From Erythrobacter sp. (GTDB lineage: Bacteria; Pseudomonadota; Alphaproteobacteria; Sphingomonadales; Sphingomonadaceae), in contig JASJDE010000008.1 in NCBI GenBank assembly GCA_030065195.1, positions 1-38,092 on the forward strand: a DNA stretch of 38,092 bases, given 5' to 3'. The position numbers were made by a program, and so were the translations under genes. The notes beneath the pieces were generated by a model. It saw nothing but the letters and a program-made list of their open reading frames with translations. It was not told the DNA's origin and did no database searches. Positions 1 to 8,829 of the stretch are shown piece after piece. Position 1 is the first letter of the stretch; every line of letters begins with the position of its first letter.

Positions 1-620
1 CGCATCGAGCCTTCTTCCATGTTGCCGTCGCACGATCCGACATAGCGCAGGATGCTGCGCAGCTTGCGGACATAGGCCCCTGCCTCGGCGGGCGAGCGCA
101 TATGCGGGCGCGAGACGATCTCCATCAGCGCGACCCCGCTGCGGTTGAGATCGACATAGGACATGGTCGGGTGCTGGTCGTGCATCAGCTTACCCGCATC
201 CTGTTCGACATGGATGCGCTCGATCCCGATCACCTTGTCTTCGGCGATACCGGCCTTCTCGTCGGCTTCGATGGTCAGCTGCCCCTCGCCCACCAGCGGG
301 TGGTAGAGCTGGCTGATCTGGTAGCCCTGCGGCAGGTCGGCATAGAAGTAGTTCTTGCGGTCGAACCGGCTCCAGGCGTTGATCTCGGCCTCGATCGCCA
401 TGCCGGTGCGAACCGCCTGCCGGATGCATTCGCGGTTTGGCACGGGAAGCATGCCCGGCATCGCCGCATCGACGAGGCTGACCTGCGAATTCGGCTCCGC
501 TCCGAACGCGGTCGAAGCGCCCGAAAAAAGCTTGGCGTTGGAAGTGACCTGCGCATGGACTTCGAGGCCGATCACGACCTCCCAATCGCCCGTCGCGCCC
601 TGGATTGTGTAAGTGCTCAT
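1..620 (-). CDS. gatB: Asp-tRNA(Asn)/Glu-tRNA(Gln) amidotransferase subunit B, N-terminal part
   Basis: GatB binds the mischarged Glu-tRNA(Gln) or Asp-tRNA(Asn) and, with GatA and GatC, converts it to the correct aminoacyl-tRNA in the cytoplasm. The 206 residues present begin [20 protein letters not shown] and contain the GatB hallmarks: the [10 protein letters not shown] segment, [10 protein letters not shown], the [18 protein letters not shown] motif and the [14 protein letters not shown] motif. The gene runs off the left edge, so the rest of the catalytic cradle and the YqeY-like tail are not visible. The start at 620 matches the usual GatB N-terminus. It lies 50 bp downstream of an acyltransferase gene on the same strand, not directly after gatA. 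The assignment is firm. Confidence 0.97.
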   Translation of the reverse strand, partial: MSTYTIQGATGDWEVVIGLEVHAQVTSNAKLFSGASTAFGAEPNSQVSLVDAAMPGMLPVPNRECIRQAVRTGMAIEAEINAWSRFDRKNYFYADLPQGYQISQLYHPLVGEGQLTIEADEKAGIAEDKVIGIERIHVEQDAGKLMHDQHPTMSYVDLNRSGVALMEIVSRPHMRSPAEAGAYVRKLRSILRYVGSCDGNMEEGSM

Positions 621-670
621 GAGCTTTCCGATAATGCGAGTTGCAGCGGCTTTCCAGTGGCGAAATGCGC

Positions 671-1849
671 TTAGATCGTCGGAGCAGCGCTCTCGGCCTG
701 TCCGGCCCCGAATTGCCTGGCCTTCCGACGCGACCAGTCTCGGGTCGGACGCTCGACTAGCAGGTAGGCGATGTGGGCGGCAGCGAGGACGATTGCCAGG
801 AACATAGCGGCTACTGCCTCCGCCGCGAGGCCGGTCGGAGCGATGGCCAATTGCCCATTCGCTTCAGTTGCGGTGAGCGCGATCCCGGTTTGCGTTTCGA
901 TCACGCGGAAGGCAGGAAAGGTAAGCCGGTAGACCAGCGGGTGCACAAGGTAGATCGAATAGGAGATCAACCCGATCCAAACGAACCCGCGCAAGGATAG
1001 CGCGCGACTCAGCGGCCCGGCGTCGAAGGCGAAAACGAACACCAGCAGCGCGAAGGCAACGTGGTTCGAGATCAGCCCCATCGGCCACATGATGACGGCC
1101 AGCGCGACTAGCACAGTTGCGATTTCGAGGATCGGTGCGCGGCGTTGCCAGGTGTCGGCGGACGGCAGACGCAGCCAGAGCCACGCCGCCGACACCCCGA
1201 AGCCGAACCCACCGATCCCGCGCAGGACCGATGTCGCGCCGAATGCAAACTCGGGATGGTCATTCCAATCGACGCTCATCAACGCGATGCCCGCCGCCAC
1301 AGCCAGGGCCGCGAACACAAAGGGCGCTATCCGCGGCATGCGGCTGAGCAGGAGCGCGGCGAGGAGGTACAGGCCGAGTTCGACCGAGATCGACCAGCTT
1401 GGCCCGTTCCACGTCATGCCCTCGGGATGGATGTAGGTCTGGAGCAGCAGCAGGTTCGCTGGGAGAGATTCAAGCGATCGCCTGCCGGTGAAAGACGCTG
1501 ACTCGTCGCCCAGCACCCGCGGCACGAATTCGAGCGCGACGAAGGCGAGCAGGATAGCGACATGCAAAGGCCACAACCGTCCGATCCGCAGCAGCATGAA
1601 CCGCGCGATCGAAAAGCCCTGCGCGAGCCGCTCGTGATAGCTGGCAAAGATGACGAAGCCCGAGAGGACGAAGAAGAAATCGACTGCTATTGCGAGCCGC
1701 GAATGGAAGGCGCTGCCGAGCAGTAATCCGTCGCCATTCAGGTGGAAGTAGGCGATGGCCAAAGCCGCGATGCCGCGCAGGGAATCGAGCGCGACGAAGC
1801 GATGCTGAGCGCCGGAGCCGCCGATCTTACTCGCCGTCGCTGGCCTCAT
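671..1849 (-). CDS. acyltransferase-3 family membrane protein (OafA/YrhL type)
   Basis: This 392-residue integral membrane protein of the acyltransferase-3 family probably transfers an acyl group, often acetyl, to a cell-surface sugar or lipid. Near the N-terminus it has the family opening [20 protein letters not shown], with the conserved R and the histidine at the end of the first helix, followed by [11 protein letters not shown]. About ten hydrophobic helices follow, and the last ones contain [13 protein letters not shown] and [10 protein letters not shown], both typical of the family. I chose the ATG at 1849, which overlaps the end of the upstream small membrane gene by 23 bp; a longer reading frame starts at 1942 but its extension is basic and unlike the family. 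It sits between gatA and gatB, where an unrelated gene is unexpected. The substrate cannot be deduced. Confidence 0.9.
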   Translation of the reverse strand: MRPATASKIGGSGAQHRFVALDSLRGIAALAIAYFHLNGDGLLLGSAFHSRLAIAVDFFFVLSGFVIFASYHERLAQGFSIARFMLLRIGRLWPLHVAILLAFVALEFVPRVLGDESASFTGRRSLESLPANLLLLQTYIHPEGMTWNGPSWSISVELGLYLLAALLLSRMPRIAPFVFAALAVAAGIALMSVDWNDHPEFAFGATSVLRGIGGFGFGVSAAWLWLRLPSADTWQRRAPILEIATVLVALAVIMWPMGLISNHVAFALLVFVFAFDAGPLSRALSLRGFVWIGLISYSIYLVHPLVYRLTFPAFRVIETQTGIALTATEANGQLAIAPTGLAAEAVAAMFLAIVLAAAHIAYLLVERPTRDWSRRKARQFGAGQAESAAPTI

Positions 1850-2048
1850 CGGCCTTTTCAATCCGCGAAGCGGGCCGCGCCGATCCCTCGTGTGGCGGTT
1901 TGGGCTGCCGGTCCGGCAGTTGCCTCCCCGTCTCGCTATCAAACCGCGCTTCGCCGTGGTCGATGGCCTTGGAGAGATACATCACCACCCCGCCGATGAT
2001 GACAAATGCGGCGAGAAATATTGTCGCGAAGATGATCGCGAACGACAT
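1827..2048 (-). CDS. small single-span membrane protein
   Basis: The predicted 73-residue protein has one hydrophobic helix at about residues 3-25 (FAIIFATIFLAAFVIIGGVV) and then a charged, proline-rich tail. The start codon at 2048 directly abuts the gatA stop codon (2049-2051), so translation is probably coupled to gatA. Its 3' end overlaps the acyltransferase start by 23 bp. I recognise no family. Small membrane proteins following gatA are plausible in this lineage, but that is an inference. The coupling on both sides and the clean membrane helix argue that it is a real gene. Function unknown. Confidence 0.7.
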   Translation of the reverse strand: MSFAIIFATIFLAAFVIIGGVVMYLSKAIDHGEARFDSETGRQLPDRQPKPPHEGSARPASRIEKADEASDGE

Positions 2049-3530
2049 CTACCACCACTTCTCCGGCGCATGGTCGAAACCGGCGCGTTGCTGGATCGCG
2101 AGTCCAGCATCGAGCACGGCCTGCTCATCGAAGGGTTTGCCGACCAGTTGCAGCCCAAGCGGCAGCCCGTCCTCGTTGAGCATTGCCGGAACGCTCATCG
2201 CGGGCAGGCCCGCCAGCGATGCGGGCACAGCGAAGACGTCGTTCAGATACATCGTCAGCGGGTCTTCGTTGAGACTGCCCAGCGGGAAGCTCGCGGTCGG
2301 CGTGGTCGGCGCGAGGATCAGATCGCATTCGGCCCACGCCCGCTCGAAATCGCGCGCGACCAGTGCACGCACCTTCTGCGCCTGATTGTAATAGGCGTCG
2401 TAGAACCCTGCCGAGAGCACATAGGTGCCGATCAGCACGCGGCGCTTCACTTCGTCGCCGAAACCGGCTTCGCGGGTCTCGGCATACATGTCCTGCAAGC
2501 CGGCACCATCGGGCAGTTCGCGCAACCCGTAGCGCACACCGTCATAACGCGCGAGGTTGGACGAGGCTTCCGCAGGGGCAATGATGTAATAGGCCGGCAG
2601 AGCGTATTGGGTGTGCGGCAGCGACACATCGACAATCTCCGCGCCCGCATCTTTCAGCCACGCCTTGCCCTGCTCCCAACTGTCGAGGATCGCCTGGTCG
2701 GTGCCCTCCATCCGATATTCGCGCGGGATGCCGACTTTCTTGCCCTTGAGATCGGCGCTGAGCGCACCTTCCCAATCGGGCACGTCCATTTGCAGGCTGG
2801 TTGCGTCCTTGGGATCAAACCCGGCCATCGCGCCGAGCATGATCGCGCAGTCCTCGACCGAGCGCGCCATCGGCCCCGCCTGATCCAGAGACGACGCAAA
2901 CGCCACCACGCCCCAACGCGAGCAACGGCCATAGGTCGGCTTGATCCCGCAGATACCGGTGAAGGCGGCGGGCTGGCGGATCGAACCGCCGGTATCGGTT
3001 CCGGTCGCTGCCGGTGCAATGCGCGCGGCAACGGCGCTGGACGAACCGCCCGAGGATCCACCCGGCGACATCGGTGCATTGGTCCCGGCCTTCTGCCACG
3101 GCGAGGAGACGTTTCCGAAGAAAGACGTCTCGTTCGAGCTTCCCATCGCGAACTGATCGAGATTGAGCTTGCCGAGCATCCCCGCGCCCGCTTCCCACAG
3201 GTTCTGCGAGACGGTGCTTTCGTATTGCGGCTTGAACCCTTCGAGGATGTGCGAAGCAGCCGTGGTCTGCACGCCGTGCGTGGCGAACAGGTCCTTCATG
3301 CCGATCGGCACACCCGCCATCGCGCCCAGTTCCTTGCCCTCTGCCCGCGCCGCGTCGGTCGCATCGGCTGCGGCCAATGCGTGATCCGGCGTGGTGACGA
3401 TAAAGGCATTGAGTTTCGCGGCCTCGGCCACGGCAGCGTTGAAGCTTTCCGCGACTTCGCGCGCGGTGAAGTCTCCGCCCGCGACACCGTCGCGGATAGC
3501 CTTTACGCCTAAAGAGGTTAGTTCGGTCAT
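2049..3530 (-). CDS. gatA: Asp-tRNA(Asn)/Glu-tRNA(Gln) amidotransferase subunit A
   Basis: GatA is the glutaminase subunit of the GatCAB complex; it releases ammonia from glutamine for transamidation of mischarged tRNA. The 493 residues match the normal family length. The amidase-signature Ser-Ser-Lys triad can be placed: Lys79 in VPIGMKDLF, Ser159 in the glycine/serine-rich [14 protein letters not shown] segment, and Ser183 in [12 protein letters not shown]. The start [15 protein letters not shown] is standard. It lies 15 bp after gatC and its stop abuts the start of a small membrane protein gene, so it belongs to a minus-strand operon. A long open frame on the opposite strand is a GC-bias shadow. 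Confidence 0.98.
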   Translation of the reverse strand: MTELTSLGVKAIRDGVAGGDFTAREVAESFNAAVAEAAKLNAFIVTTPDHALAAADATDAARAEGKELGAMAGVPIGMKDLFATHGVQTTAASHILEGFKPQYESTVSQNLWEAGAGMLGKLNLDQFAMGSSNETSFFGNVSSPWQKAGTNAPMSPGGSSGGSSSAVAARIAPAATGTDTGGSIRQPAAFTGICGIKPTYGRCSRWGVVAFASSLDQAGPMARSVEDCAIMLGAMAGFDPKDATSLQMDVPDWEGALSADLKGKKVGIPREYRMEGTDQAILDSWEQGKAWLKDAGAEIVDVSLPHTQYALPAYYIIAPAEASSNLARYDGVRYGLRELPDGAGLQDMYAETREAGFGDEVKRRVLIGTYVLSAGFYDAYYNQAQKVRALVARDFERAWAECDLILAPTTPTASFPLGSLNEDPLTMYLNDVFAVPASLAGLPAMSVPAMLNEDGLPLGLQLVGKPFDEQAVLDAGLAIQQRAGFDHAPEKWW

Positions 3531-3545
3531 ATTGGTCGATCAGCC

Positions 3546-3848
3546 CTATTCGATCACTTTGGGCACGCCGAAGAATCCGTGTTCGGCGGCGGGAGCATTG
3601 GCGAGTACGTCGTCGCGGCGACCGCCACCGGTCTTGGGATCGGCGTCGACTTCATCCGCGCGCAGGCGAAGCGTATTCGGAATGACTGCGCTCATCGGCT
3701 CGATGCCGGTGACGTCGACTTCGCCGAGCTGCTCGACCCATTCGAGGATGTTGTTGAGCTCGGGCGCCATGCGTTCAAGCTCTTCATCGGTCATCTTGAT
3801 CCGCGCCAGCTTGGAAATCTTGGCGACGGTTTCCTTGTCTACGGACAT
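3546..3848 (-). CDS. gatC: Asp-tRNA(Asn)/Glu-tRNA(Gln) amidotransferase subunit C
   Basis: GatC is the small clamp subunit that stabilises GatA and holds it to GatB. The 100-residue protein begins [20 protein letters not shown] and has the typical [23 protein letters not shown] core followed by the LRADEV segment. I chose the ATG at 3848; a longer frame extends to 3938 but would overlap the upstream gene and adds a basic, non-homologous leader. The gap to the FKBP gene upstream is 22 bp and to gatA downstream 15 bp. It is a conventional gatCA arrangement. Confidence 0.96.
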   Translation of the reverse strand: MSVDKETVAKISKLARIKMTDEELERMAPELNNILEWVEQLGEVDVTGIEPMSAVIPNTLRLRADEVDADPKTGGGRRDDVLANAPAAEHGFFGVPKVIE

Positions 3849-3870
3849 GAGAGGATGCCCTTTCTTGCGC

Positions 3871-4494
3871 TTACTCGGAAGGTCCAGGCTGCGTGCCTTG
3901 CGGCTGTGCGGGCGCGTCACCCGGAGGCGGACCGCCAAGCCCGCCCGGCCCCTGCTGCTGGATCGCCTGCTGCAGGATCGAGAGGTTGCGGTCGAATTCC
4001 TCGCGCCCCATGAAATCGACCAGCTCGACTTCGAAGATCAGGTCGGAATTGGCCGGGATGCGCACTTCGCCGGTCTGCGGATCGGAGCGTTCTTCGGCGC
4101 CGTATCCGTCTTCGGCCGGGATGTAGAGCGTGTATTTGCCGCCCTTCTGCATCTGCTGGAGACCTTTGAAGAAGCCGTCGATTGTCTCCCCTTGCTCAAC
4201 CGGGAAGGGCGTGCCTTCGGGGAAGATACCCTGGACGGGGAGCGGGATATCGCGCGATTCATCGAACACTTCGCCGGTCGCCGCGAGCTTCCCGGTGTAT
4301 CTCACGAAAGCCATATCGCCGACCTGCGGGCTGGCGCCTTCGCCCGCCGTAACCGTCTCGATCGAAAAGGTCTTGGGCAAGGCCGCCCAGGCCAGGCCCC
4401 CACCGAGCAGGATCGCGATGATCACGCCCAGCCACAATTTGGTGAGCGATCCCTTTGCGATCGGCTGGATCGGAACGCGGGTGACTTCGGTCAT
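3871..4494 (-). CDS. membrane-anchored FKBP-type peptidyl-prolyl isomerase
   Basis: The 207-residue protein probably catalyses proline cis-trans isomerisation of periplasmic or membrane substrates. It has one N-terminal transmembrane helix at about residues 18-37 ([20 protein letters not shown]) and then an FKBP fold: [17 protein letters not shown], the [19 protein letters not shown] loop, [12 protein letters not shown] and the final strand [14 protein letters not shown]. The tail is rich in Gln, Pro and Gly and probably disordered. The start at 4494 ([10 protein letters not shown]) is preferred over an upstream candidate at 4530, which runs into the rpsU terminator. It is the first gene after rpsU and its terminator and probably heads the fkbp-gatCA transcript. 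Confidence 0.9.
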   Translation of the reverse strand: MTEVTRVPIQPIAKGSLTKLWLGVIIAILLGGGLAWAALPKTFSIETVTAGEGASPQVGDMAFVRYTGKLAATGEVFDESRDIPLPVQGIFPEGTPFPVEQGETIDGFFKGLQQMQKGGKYTLYIPAEDGYGAEERSDPQTGEVRIPANSDLIFEVELVDFMGREEFDRNLSILQQAIQQQGPGGLGGPPPGDAPAQPQGTQPGPSE

Positions 4495-4528
4495 TGAGAT
4501 ATCCTGATTCGTGAATGCGCCGGATAGC

Positions 4529-4555
4529 AAAAGGGCGCGGAATTGAACCGCGCCC
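4529..4555 (-). terminator. intrinsic terminator of rpsU
   Basis: On the minus strand an 8-bp GC-only stem, GGGCGCGG paired with CCGCGCCC, encloses a 7-nt loop and is followed by TTTT. It begins 42 bp after the rpsU stop codon and separates rpsU from the FKBP-gatCAB transcript. Confidence 0.8.
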
Positions 4556-4597
4556 TAATGGCTTATCGGATGCTCGCATTCAAGCAGTTCGGCATGC

Positions 4598-4804
4598 TTA
4601 TTTGATGCCGTCGCGCTCCATGCGCTTGCGCTCGAGCTTGCGAGCGCGGCGAACGGCAGCGGCCTTTTCGCGGGCACGCTTCTCGCTGGGCTTCTCGTAG
4701 TGACGACGCAGCTTCATCTCGCGATAGACGCCCTCACGCTGCAGCTTCTTCTTGAGCGCGCGGAGAGCCTGATCGACATTGTTATCGCGAACCATGATTT
4801 GCAT
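4598..4804 (-). CDS. rpsU: 30S ribosomal protein S21
   Basis: S21 is a small, very basic protein of the 30S subunit platform near the mRNA Shine-Dalgarno helix. The 68-residue sequence has the family signature: [21 protein letters not shown] near the N-terminus, [23 protein letters not shown] in the middle, and a lysine/arginine-rich tail. The start at 4804 has an AGAGGTAG ribosome-binding site about 10 nt upstream. The N-terminus reads MQIMVRDN, so a second ATG three codons in is possible, but the first matches the family length. It is followed by an intrinsic terminator and is probably transcribed alone. Confidence 0.97.
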   Translation of the reverse strand: MQIMVRDNNVDQALRALKKKLQREGVYREMKLRRHYEKPSEKRAREKAAAVRRARKLERKRMERDGIK

Positions 4805-5044
4805 AAACGAACACTACCTCTTTCAAAACGCACAGAGCCCGCTCAAAGGCGCGGGGATGCACGCAAATATGACGCTAAAAAGGGCGCGAATCCCATTGGG
4901 TCGCGCTCAAACCGAAGCCCGTATAGCGATGAAGGGCGTTTTTGGCAAGGTTCCCTGCGCGTTGCATCGAGGCAACACCGGATCGGTGACGATTGACGCC
5001 ACCGCGCTATGCAGCGCGCCGCACCATCGCTAAGAGCCGTTTCG

Positions 5045-5449
5045 ATGTCCGCCACCCTAACCCCGCTTGCCGCTTCGGCCTTTGTCGCCATGGGCGGCGC
5101 TGTGGGAGCGGTGGGGCGCTACCAGCTGGGTCGTGCTGTGACGCATTGGGCCGGACCCACAAGCGGATTTCCCTGGCCGACGCTGGCCGCCAACATTATC
5201 GGCTGCGCGGCAATGGGCTTGCTGTTCGGATGGCTGGCCCGGCATGGCGGAGCCAATGAAGGCTTGCGCCTCCTGCTCGGCGTCGGATTGCTGGGCGGGT
5301 TTACGACCTTCAGCGCTTTCAGCCTTGAAATGCTGCTTTTGATCGAGCGCGGTGCTGCAGGATTGGCCGTGCTGTATGCCGGAATCTCGGTCCTTGCAGG
5401 TCTCGCAGCCCTCTACGGCGGACTGCTGGTGATGCGGGCGGCGACATGA
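5045..5449 (+). CDS. crcB: fluoride ion channel CrcB/Fluc
   Basis: CrcB/Fluc proteins are dual-topology dimeric channels that let fluoride leave the cell. The 134-residue protein has four hydrophobic helices and the family motifs GGAVGAVGRYQLG near the N-terminus, the asparagine-containing TLAANIIGC helix, and GLLGGFTTFSAFSLE with the Phe-box region. I chose the ATG at 5045; an earlier in-frame start at 5009 would add a non-conserved leader. The last 4 bp overlap the next gene, so it heads a coupled string. The 240 bp upstream contain a small CGCGCT/AGCGCG hairpin at 5003-5018, but nothing resembling the conserved core of the fluoride riboswitch. Confidence 0.93.
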   Translation: MSATLTPLAASAFVAMGGAVGAVGRYQLGRAVTHWAGPTSGFPWPTLAANIIGCAAMGLLFGWLARHGGANEGLRLLLGVGLLGGFTTFSAFSLEMLLLIERGAAGLAVLYAGISVLAGLAALYGGLLVMRAAT

Positions 5450-6618
5450 GTGAGACGACTTCCGACACAGTCCGGCAATTCACCGTCGCCGAAGACGACG
5501 ACGGCATCCGGCTCGATCGCTGGTTCAAGCGCAATCTGCCGCAGATCGGCTTTGCCACCATATCGCGCTGGGCTCGTACCGGACAGGTGCGGGTCGATGG
5601 CAAGCGCGCCAGGCCGGAAGATCGGCTGACGGCGGGGCAGGTCCTGCGCGTGCCGCCCGGTGGCAAACCGTCGGGGAAGAAGCCGCGCCAGCGCCGCGAA
5701 CTGACCGCAGACGACATCGCCGAAGCCAAGGCGATGGTGATCCGCGAGACCAGGACCGCGATTGTCCTCAACAAGCCCCCCGGCCTCGCGACGCAAGGCG
5801 GGAGCAAGACCACGCGCCATGTCGACGGGCTGCTCGATGCTTTCGTCGAAGACGAGGACACTCCGCGTCCCCGACTTGTCCATCGGCTCGACAAGGATAC
5901 GTCGGGAGTGCTGCTGATCGCTCGCACACCCGGCAGCGCAGCCGCTTACTCGAAACGCTTTTCGGGTCGCACGGCGCGCAAGGTTTATTGGGCGCTTGTC
6001 GCGGGCGTACCCGAAGTCGCGCAAGGCACCATCGATGCACCGCTCGCCAAACAGCCGGGCACCGGCGGCGAGAAGATGCATGTCGACGAGGAAAACGGCC
6101 AGCCGGCCAAGACCCGCTTTCGCGTGGTCGACCGTGCCGGACACAAGGCTGCCTGGGTCGAGCTCGAACCGCTCACCGGACGCACGCACCAGCTGCGTGT
6201 GCATATGGCGGCGATCGGCCACCCGATCGTCGGCGACGGCAAGTATGGGGGGCAGGACGCCTTCCTCACCGGCAGTGTCAGCCGCAAGATGCATCTCCAC
6301 GCCCGTCGCCTGATCATCGCCGAACCGGGTGGCAAGGGCACCGCCAGGAATACTGGGGGCGGAAAGCTCGACGTCACCGCCGACCTGCCACCTCATTTCG
6401 CCGCGAGCATGGAGGCAATCGGCTTCGACCCCGCGCGCTCCGACGCTGCCCCGATGCGCGACGAAGCGCCCGAACGCACGCCCGCGCAAAAGAAGCAGGC
6501 CGCCCGCCAGCACGCCAAGCAATATCGCAAGGATCGTCGCGGCGAACGGCGTTCGCGCGCCACCTCTAAGACGACGGCGAAGAAGAAGGCCAAGGGCAAA
6601 CCCAAGGGGCGGCGCTGA
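5446..6618 (+). CDS. RluC/RluD-family rRNA pseudouridine synthase with basic C-terminal tail
   Basis: This 390-residue enzyme isomerises specific uridines in 23S rRNA to pseudouridine. Residues about 18-68 form an S4 RNA-binding domain (IRLDRWFKRNLP, WARTGQVRVDGKR). The catalytic signature HRLDKDTSGVLLIA places the nucleophile at Asp149, followed by ARKVYWALVAG and LEPLTGRTHQLRVHMA. It resembles RluC more than RluA in having the S4 domain, but the target site cannot be read from sequence. The last 45 or so residues are almost pure Lys, Arg, Ala and Gln (KKQAARQHAKQYRKDRRGER onward), an extra RNA-binding tail not found in the E. coli enzymes. It overlaps crcB by 4 bp (ATGA) and the next gene by 1 bp. 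Confidence 0.93.
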   Translation: MSETTSDTVRQFTVAEDDDGIRLDRWFKRNLPQIGFATISRWARTGQVRVDGKRARPEDRLTAGQVLRVPPGGKPSGKKPRQRRELTADDIAEAKAMVIRETRTAIVLNKPPGLATQGGSKTTRHVDGLLDAFVEDEDTPRPRLVHRLDKDTSGVLLIARTPGSAAAYSKRFSGRTARKVYWALVAGVPEVAQGTIDAPLAKQPGTGGEKMHVDEENGQPAKTRFRVVDRAGHKAAWVELEPLTGRTHQLRVHMAAIGHPIVGDGKYGGQDAFLTGSVSRKMHLHARRLIIAEPGGKGTARNTGGGKLDVTADLPPHFAASMEAIGFDPARSDAAPMRDEAPERTPAQKKQAARQHAKQYRKDRRGERRSRATSKTTAKKKAKGKPKGRR

Positions 6619-7217
6619 TGCACCCCAACCCGCTCTTCCGCAGTAACGACCGCAAGCGCCTTGAAGCGCTTATCGGCGAGGTATCCTTCGGCACAGTGTT
6701 TCTGACGACGCCGGACGGCCCGCGAGCCGCGCACGTGCCGCTGCTTTCGGATGGATCGGGACGCGTCCGCTTTCACCTTGCGCGCAACAATGCGCTGACC
6801 CCGCATCTTTTCGGAGCCCGCGCACTCATAACCGTCAACGGGCCGGACGGCTACGTGTCGCCGCGCTGGTACGACAACCGGGATACCGTGCCGACATGGG
6901 ACTATGTCGCGCTCGAAATGGAAGGACCCGTATCGCGCCTCGACGACGAGGCTCTCGAACGATTGCTCCACGATGTGATCGAGACTTTCGAAGAGCGGCT
7001 TCCGGGCACACCATGGATCGCTTCCGAGTCCAGCGAGCGCGTCTGGGCCGGACTCTTCAAGGGAATCGTGGGCTTCGAGCTGAACGTCAGGGAATGGCGA
7101 CCGACCTTCAAGGTCTCACAGAAAAAGTCGTCCGGAGAACGCGAACGGATCGCTCGAGGCCTTGAGGCGGCGGGCAATCCTCGCCTTGCCGAATGGGTAA
7201 GAGAGTACGCCGCATGA
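6618..7217 (+). CDS. PaiB-like FMN-binding (flavin reductase-fold) protein
   Basis: The 199-residue protein belongs to the FMN-binding negative transcriptional regulator family named after Bacillus PaiB; despite the name, most members are split-barrel flavin-binding proteins of unclear function. Diagnostic segments are RAAHVPLL with the basic HLARNN segment near residues 35-60, DGYVSPRWYDN, VPTWDYVALEMEGP, and the helical GFELNVREW near the C-terminus. It starts inside the previous stop codon (TGATG) and its own stop overlaps the following ATG, so it is translated as part of the coupled crcB-to-ATP12 string. A role in regulation is not supported by any visible DNA-binding motif. Confidence 0.85.
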   Translation: MHPNPLFRSNDRKRLEALIGEVSFGTVFLTTPDGPRAAHVPLLSDGSGRVRFHLARNNALTPHLFGARALITVNGPDGYVSPRWYDNRDTVPTWDYVALEMEGPVSRLDDEALERLLHDVIETFEERLPGTPWIASESSERVWAGLFKGIVGFELNVREWRPTFKVSQKKSSGERERIARGLEAAGNPRLAEWVREYAA

Positions 7218-7858
7218 AACTCGCCGTGTTCGATTGTGACGGAACGCTCGTGGATGGCCAGGCTGATATCTGCGACACGATGGTTTCCGCATTCCAACGG
7301 GCGAACCTGCCTGCGCCGGACCGCAACGACGTGCGACGGATCGTCGGTCTCAGCCTCCCGGTGGCGATCCGCAAGCTCGCGCCGGGCCTGACCGACGACG
7401 ACACGAAGAACGTCGTCGAATTCTACAAGAGCGGATACTTTGCCAAGCGGCAGGAAGGGACGCTGCACGAGCCGCTCTACGACGGGATCGCGGACCTCCT
7501 CGCTGTACTCCACCGGACCGGCTGGCAACTCGCCGTAGCCACCGGCAAATCGGATCGCGGGCTGCAATCGGTGCTGGCCGCGCACGGCCTCAGCGACCTG
7601 TTCGTCTCGCTCCAGACGGCAGACCGGCATCCGTCCAAGCCGCACCCGGCTATGTTGGAAGCGGCCTTGTTCGAAGCTGGAGCGACCCCAGATCAAGCGG
7701 TGATGATCGGCGACACGACTTTCGATATCGACATGGCGCGAGCGGCCAATGTCCGCGCGGTGGGCGTCGCATGGGGCTATCACGAACCCAGCGAGCTTAC
7801 CCATGCCGGGGCCGATGCAATCGCGGAAGAGGTCGCCCAACTGGAGCAGTTGCTGTGA
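7214..7858 (+). CDS. HAD-superfamily hydrolase, phosphoglycolate-phosphatase-like
   Basis: The 214-residue protein is a haloacid-dehalogenase-type phosphatase. Motif I is FDCDGTLVDG with nucleophile Asp7 and acid/base Asp9; motif II is AVATGKSDRG with the threonine; the motif III lysine is in HPSKPHPAML; motif IV is MIGDTTFDIDMA. The helical cap between motifs I and II is of the Gph/PpaX type. The ATG at 7214 overlaps the previous stop codon (ATGA) and gives MKLAVFDCDGT, the normal family start, in preference to a start at 7193. The substrate is unknown; phosphoglycolate is the usual guess for this subgroup. Confidence 0.9.
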   Translation: MKLAVFDCDGTLVDGQADICDTMVSAFQRANLPAPDRNDVRRIVGLSLPVAIRKLAPGLTDDDTKNVVEFYKSGYFAKRQEGTLHEPLYDGIADLLAVLHRTGWQLAVATGKSDRGLQSVLAAHGLSDLFVSLQTADRHPSKPHPAMLEAALFEAGATPDQAVMIGDTTFDIDMARAANVRAVGVAWGYHEPSELTHAGADAIAEEVAQLEQLL

Positions 7859-8097
7859 CGACCCCTGTCGACCCCGCCGAAGCACAGGCTGCGAAGCGTT
7901 TCTACACGATGGGAGCGGTGCGCATCGGGTCTCTTGCCGCCGTGATCCTGGGCATTGCGATCGCCCGCGCCGTGATCGAAGCGCCGTACGCGCTCGGCGT
8001 CGTTCTGGCGGTCGGGGGAATGCTCGCCTTCTTCTTCGGACCGCCCGTGCTTGCCAAGAACTGGAAAGCCAAGGATCGCGAGCAGGGGCAGCCCTGA
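7855..8097 (+). CDS. small two-span membrane protein with GTG start
   Basis: The 80-residue protein starts at a GTG that overlaps the previous stop codon (GTGA) and ends inside the next gene's start (TGATG), so both ends are coupled. It has two hydrophobic helices at about residues 20-37 (IGSLAAVILGIAIARAVI) and 41-60 (ALGVVLAVGGMLAFFFGPPV), then a short basic tail. A frame extending to 7771 exists but would lie inside the HAD gene. I do not recognise a named family. Its fixed position just before the ATP12 chaperone suggests a conserved alphaproteobacterial operon member, possibly linked to membrane-complex assembly; that link is an inference. Confidence 0.75.
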   Translation: MTTPVDPAEAQAAKRFYTMGAVRIGSLAAVILGIAIARAVIEAPYALGVVLAVGGMLAFFFGPPVLAKNWKAKDREQGQP

Positions 8098-8822
8098 TGA
8101 AGCGTTTTTACAATGAAGTGACCGTCGCCGAAGCGCAGGACGGCTGGCAGGTCACGCTCGACAGTCGCGGGGTGAAGACCGTCCAGGGCAAGCCGCAGAT
8201 CGTTCCGCATGAGGATCTGGCCTTCGCTCTCGCCTTCGAGTGGCGCTCCCAGGATGACGAGATCGATCCCAAGAGCTTCAAGCTGCGCGACATGGCCGAC
8301 TATGCCATCGATGTGGTGGCCCCGCACTTGCAGGGCGTGGCCGACAAACTTGTTGCCTATGCCGACACCGACACGCTGCTGTACCGCGCCGATCCCGACG
8401 AGCCGCTCTATGCGCGCCAGCAGGAAATTTGGGAACCGATCCTGAGCGCATTTGAGGGCCGCGAAGAGGTCTCGCTCAAGCGGGTCAGCGGCATCATGCA
8501 CACAGCGCAAGACGAAACCGCCCTGGCGCGCTTGCGCGAGCGGCTTGCAGCGCTCGACCCTTTTTCGCTGGCGGGGCTCGAGAGCATGACAAGCCTCGCC
8601 GCGTCGCTCGTGATCGGCCTGACCGCGCTCGAAACCCGGGGCGATCCGCGCCCCTTGTGGCAGGCGGCCAATCTCGAAGAGGAATGGCAGGCGGAGCAAT
8701 GGGGACGCGACGAAGAAGCCGAAGACAGGCGCATCCAGCGCGAACTCGATTTCCTCTTCGCCCATCAGATCGCCCGGCTCGCGCAAGGCGATGCATGGAT
8801 CGAAGGCACACGCCCGGAATAG
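8097..8822 (+). CDS. ATP12-family F1-ATPase assembly chaperone
   Basis: ATP12 proteins bind the F1 alpha subunit during assembly of ATP synthase; bacterial members are found mainly in alphaproteobacteria, where mitochondria originated. The 241-residue sequence has the family features: KRFYNEVTVAEAQDGWQVTLDSRGVKT at the start, FEWRSQDDEIDPKSFKLRDMADYAID in the middle, and DTDTLLYRADPDEPLYARQQEIWEPIL, which contains the most conserved block. The start overlaps the previous stop by 1 bp. It is the last gene of the six-gene string and faces the Mla-type lipoprotein gene with only 7 bp between the stop codons. Confidence 0.92.
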   Translation: MKRFYNEVTVAEAQDGWQVTLDSRGVKTVQGKPQIVPHEDLAFALAFEWRSQDDEIDPKSFKLRDMADYAIDVVAPHLQGVADKLVAYADTDTLLYRADPDEPLYARQQEIWEPILSAFEGREEVSLKRVSGIMHTAQDETALARLRERLAALDPFSLAGLESMTSLAASLVIGLTALETRGDPRPLWQAANLEEEWQAEQWGRDEEAEDRRIQRELDFLFAHQIARLAQGDAWIEGTRPE

Positions 8823-8829
8823 CGAGGAG

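Noticed and set aside
1890..3512. 540-codon open frame antisense to gatA
   Set aside because: gatA is intact with its catalytic triad; the opposite frame is a shadow rich in Arg and His.
4805..5044. Possible fluoride riboswitch upstream of crcB
   Set aside because: The conserved riboswitch core and its pseudoknot partners could not be found; only a small GC hairpin is present.
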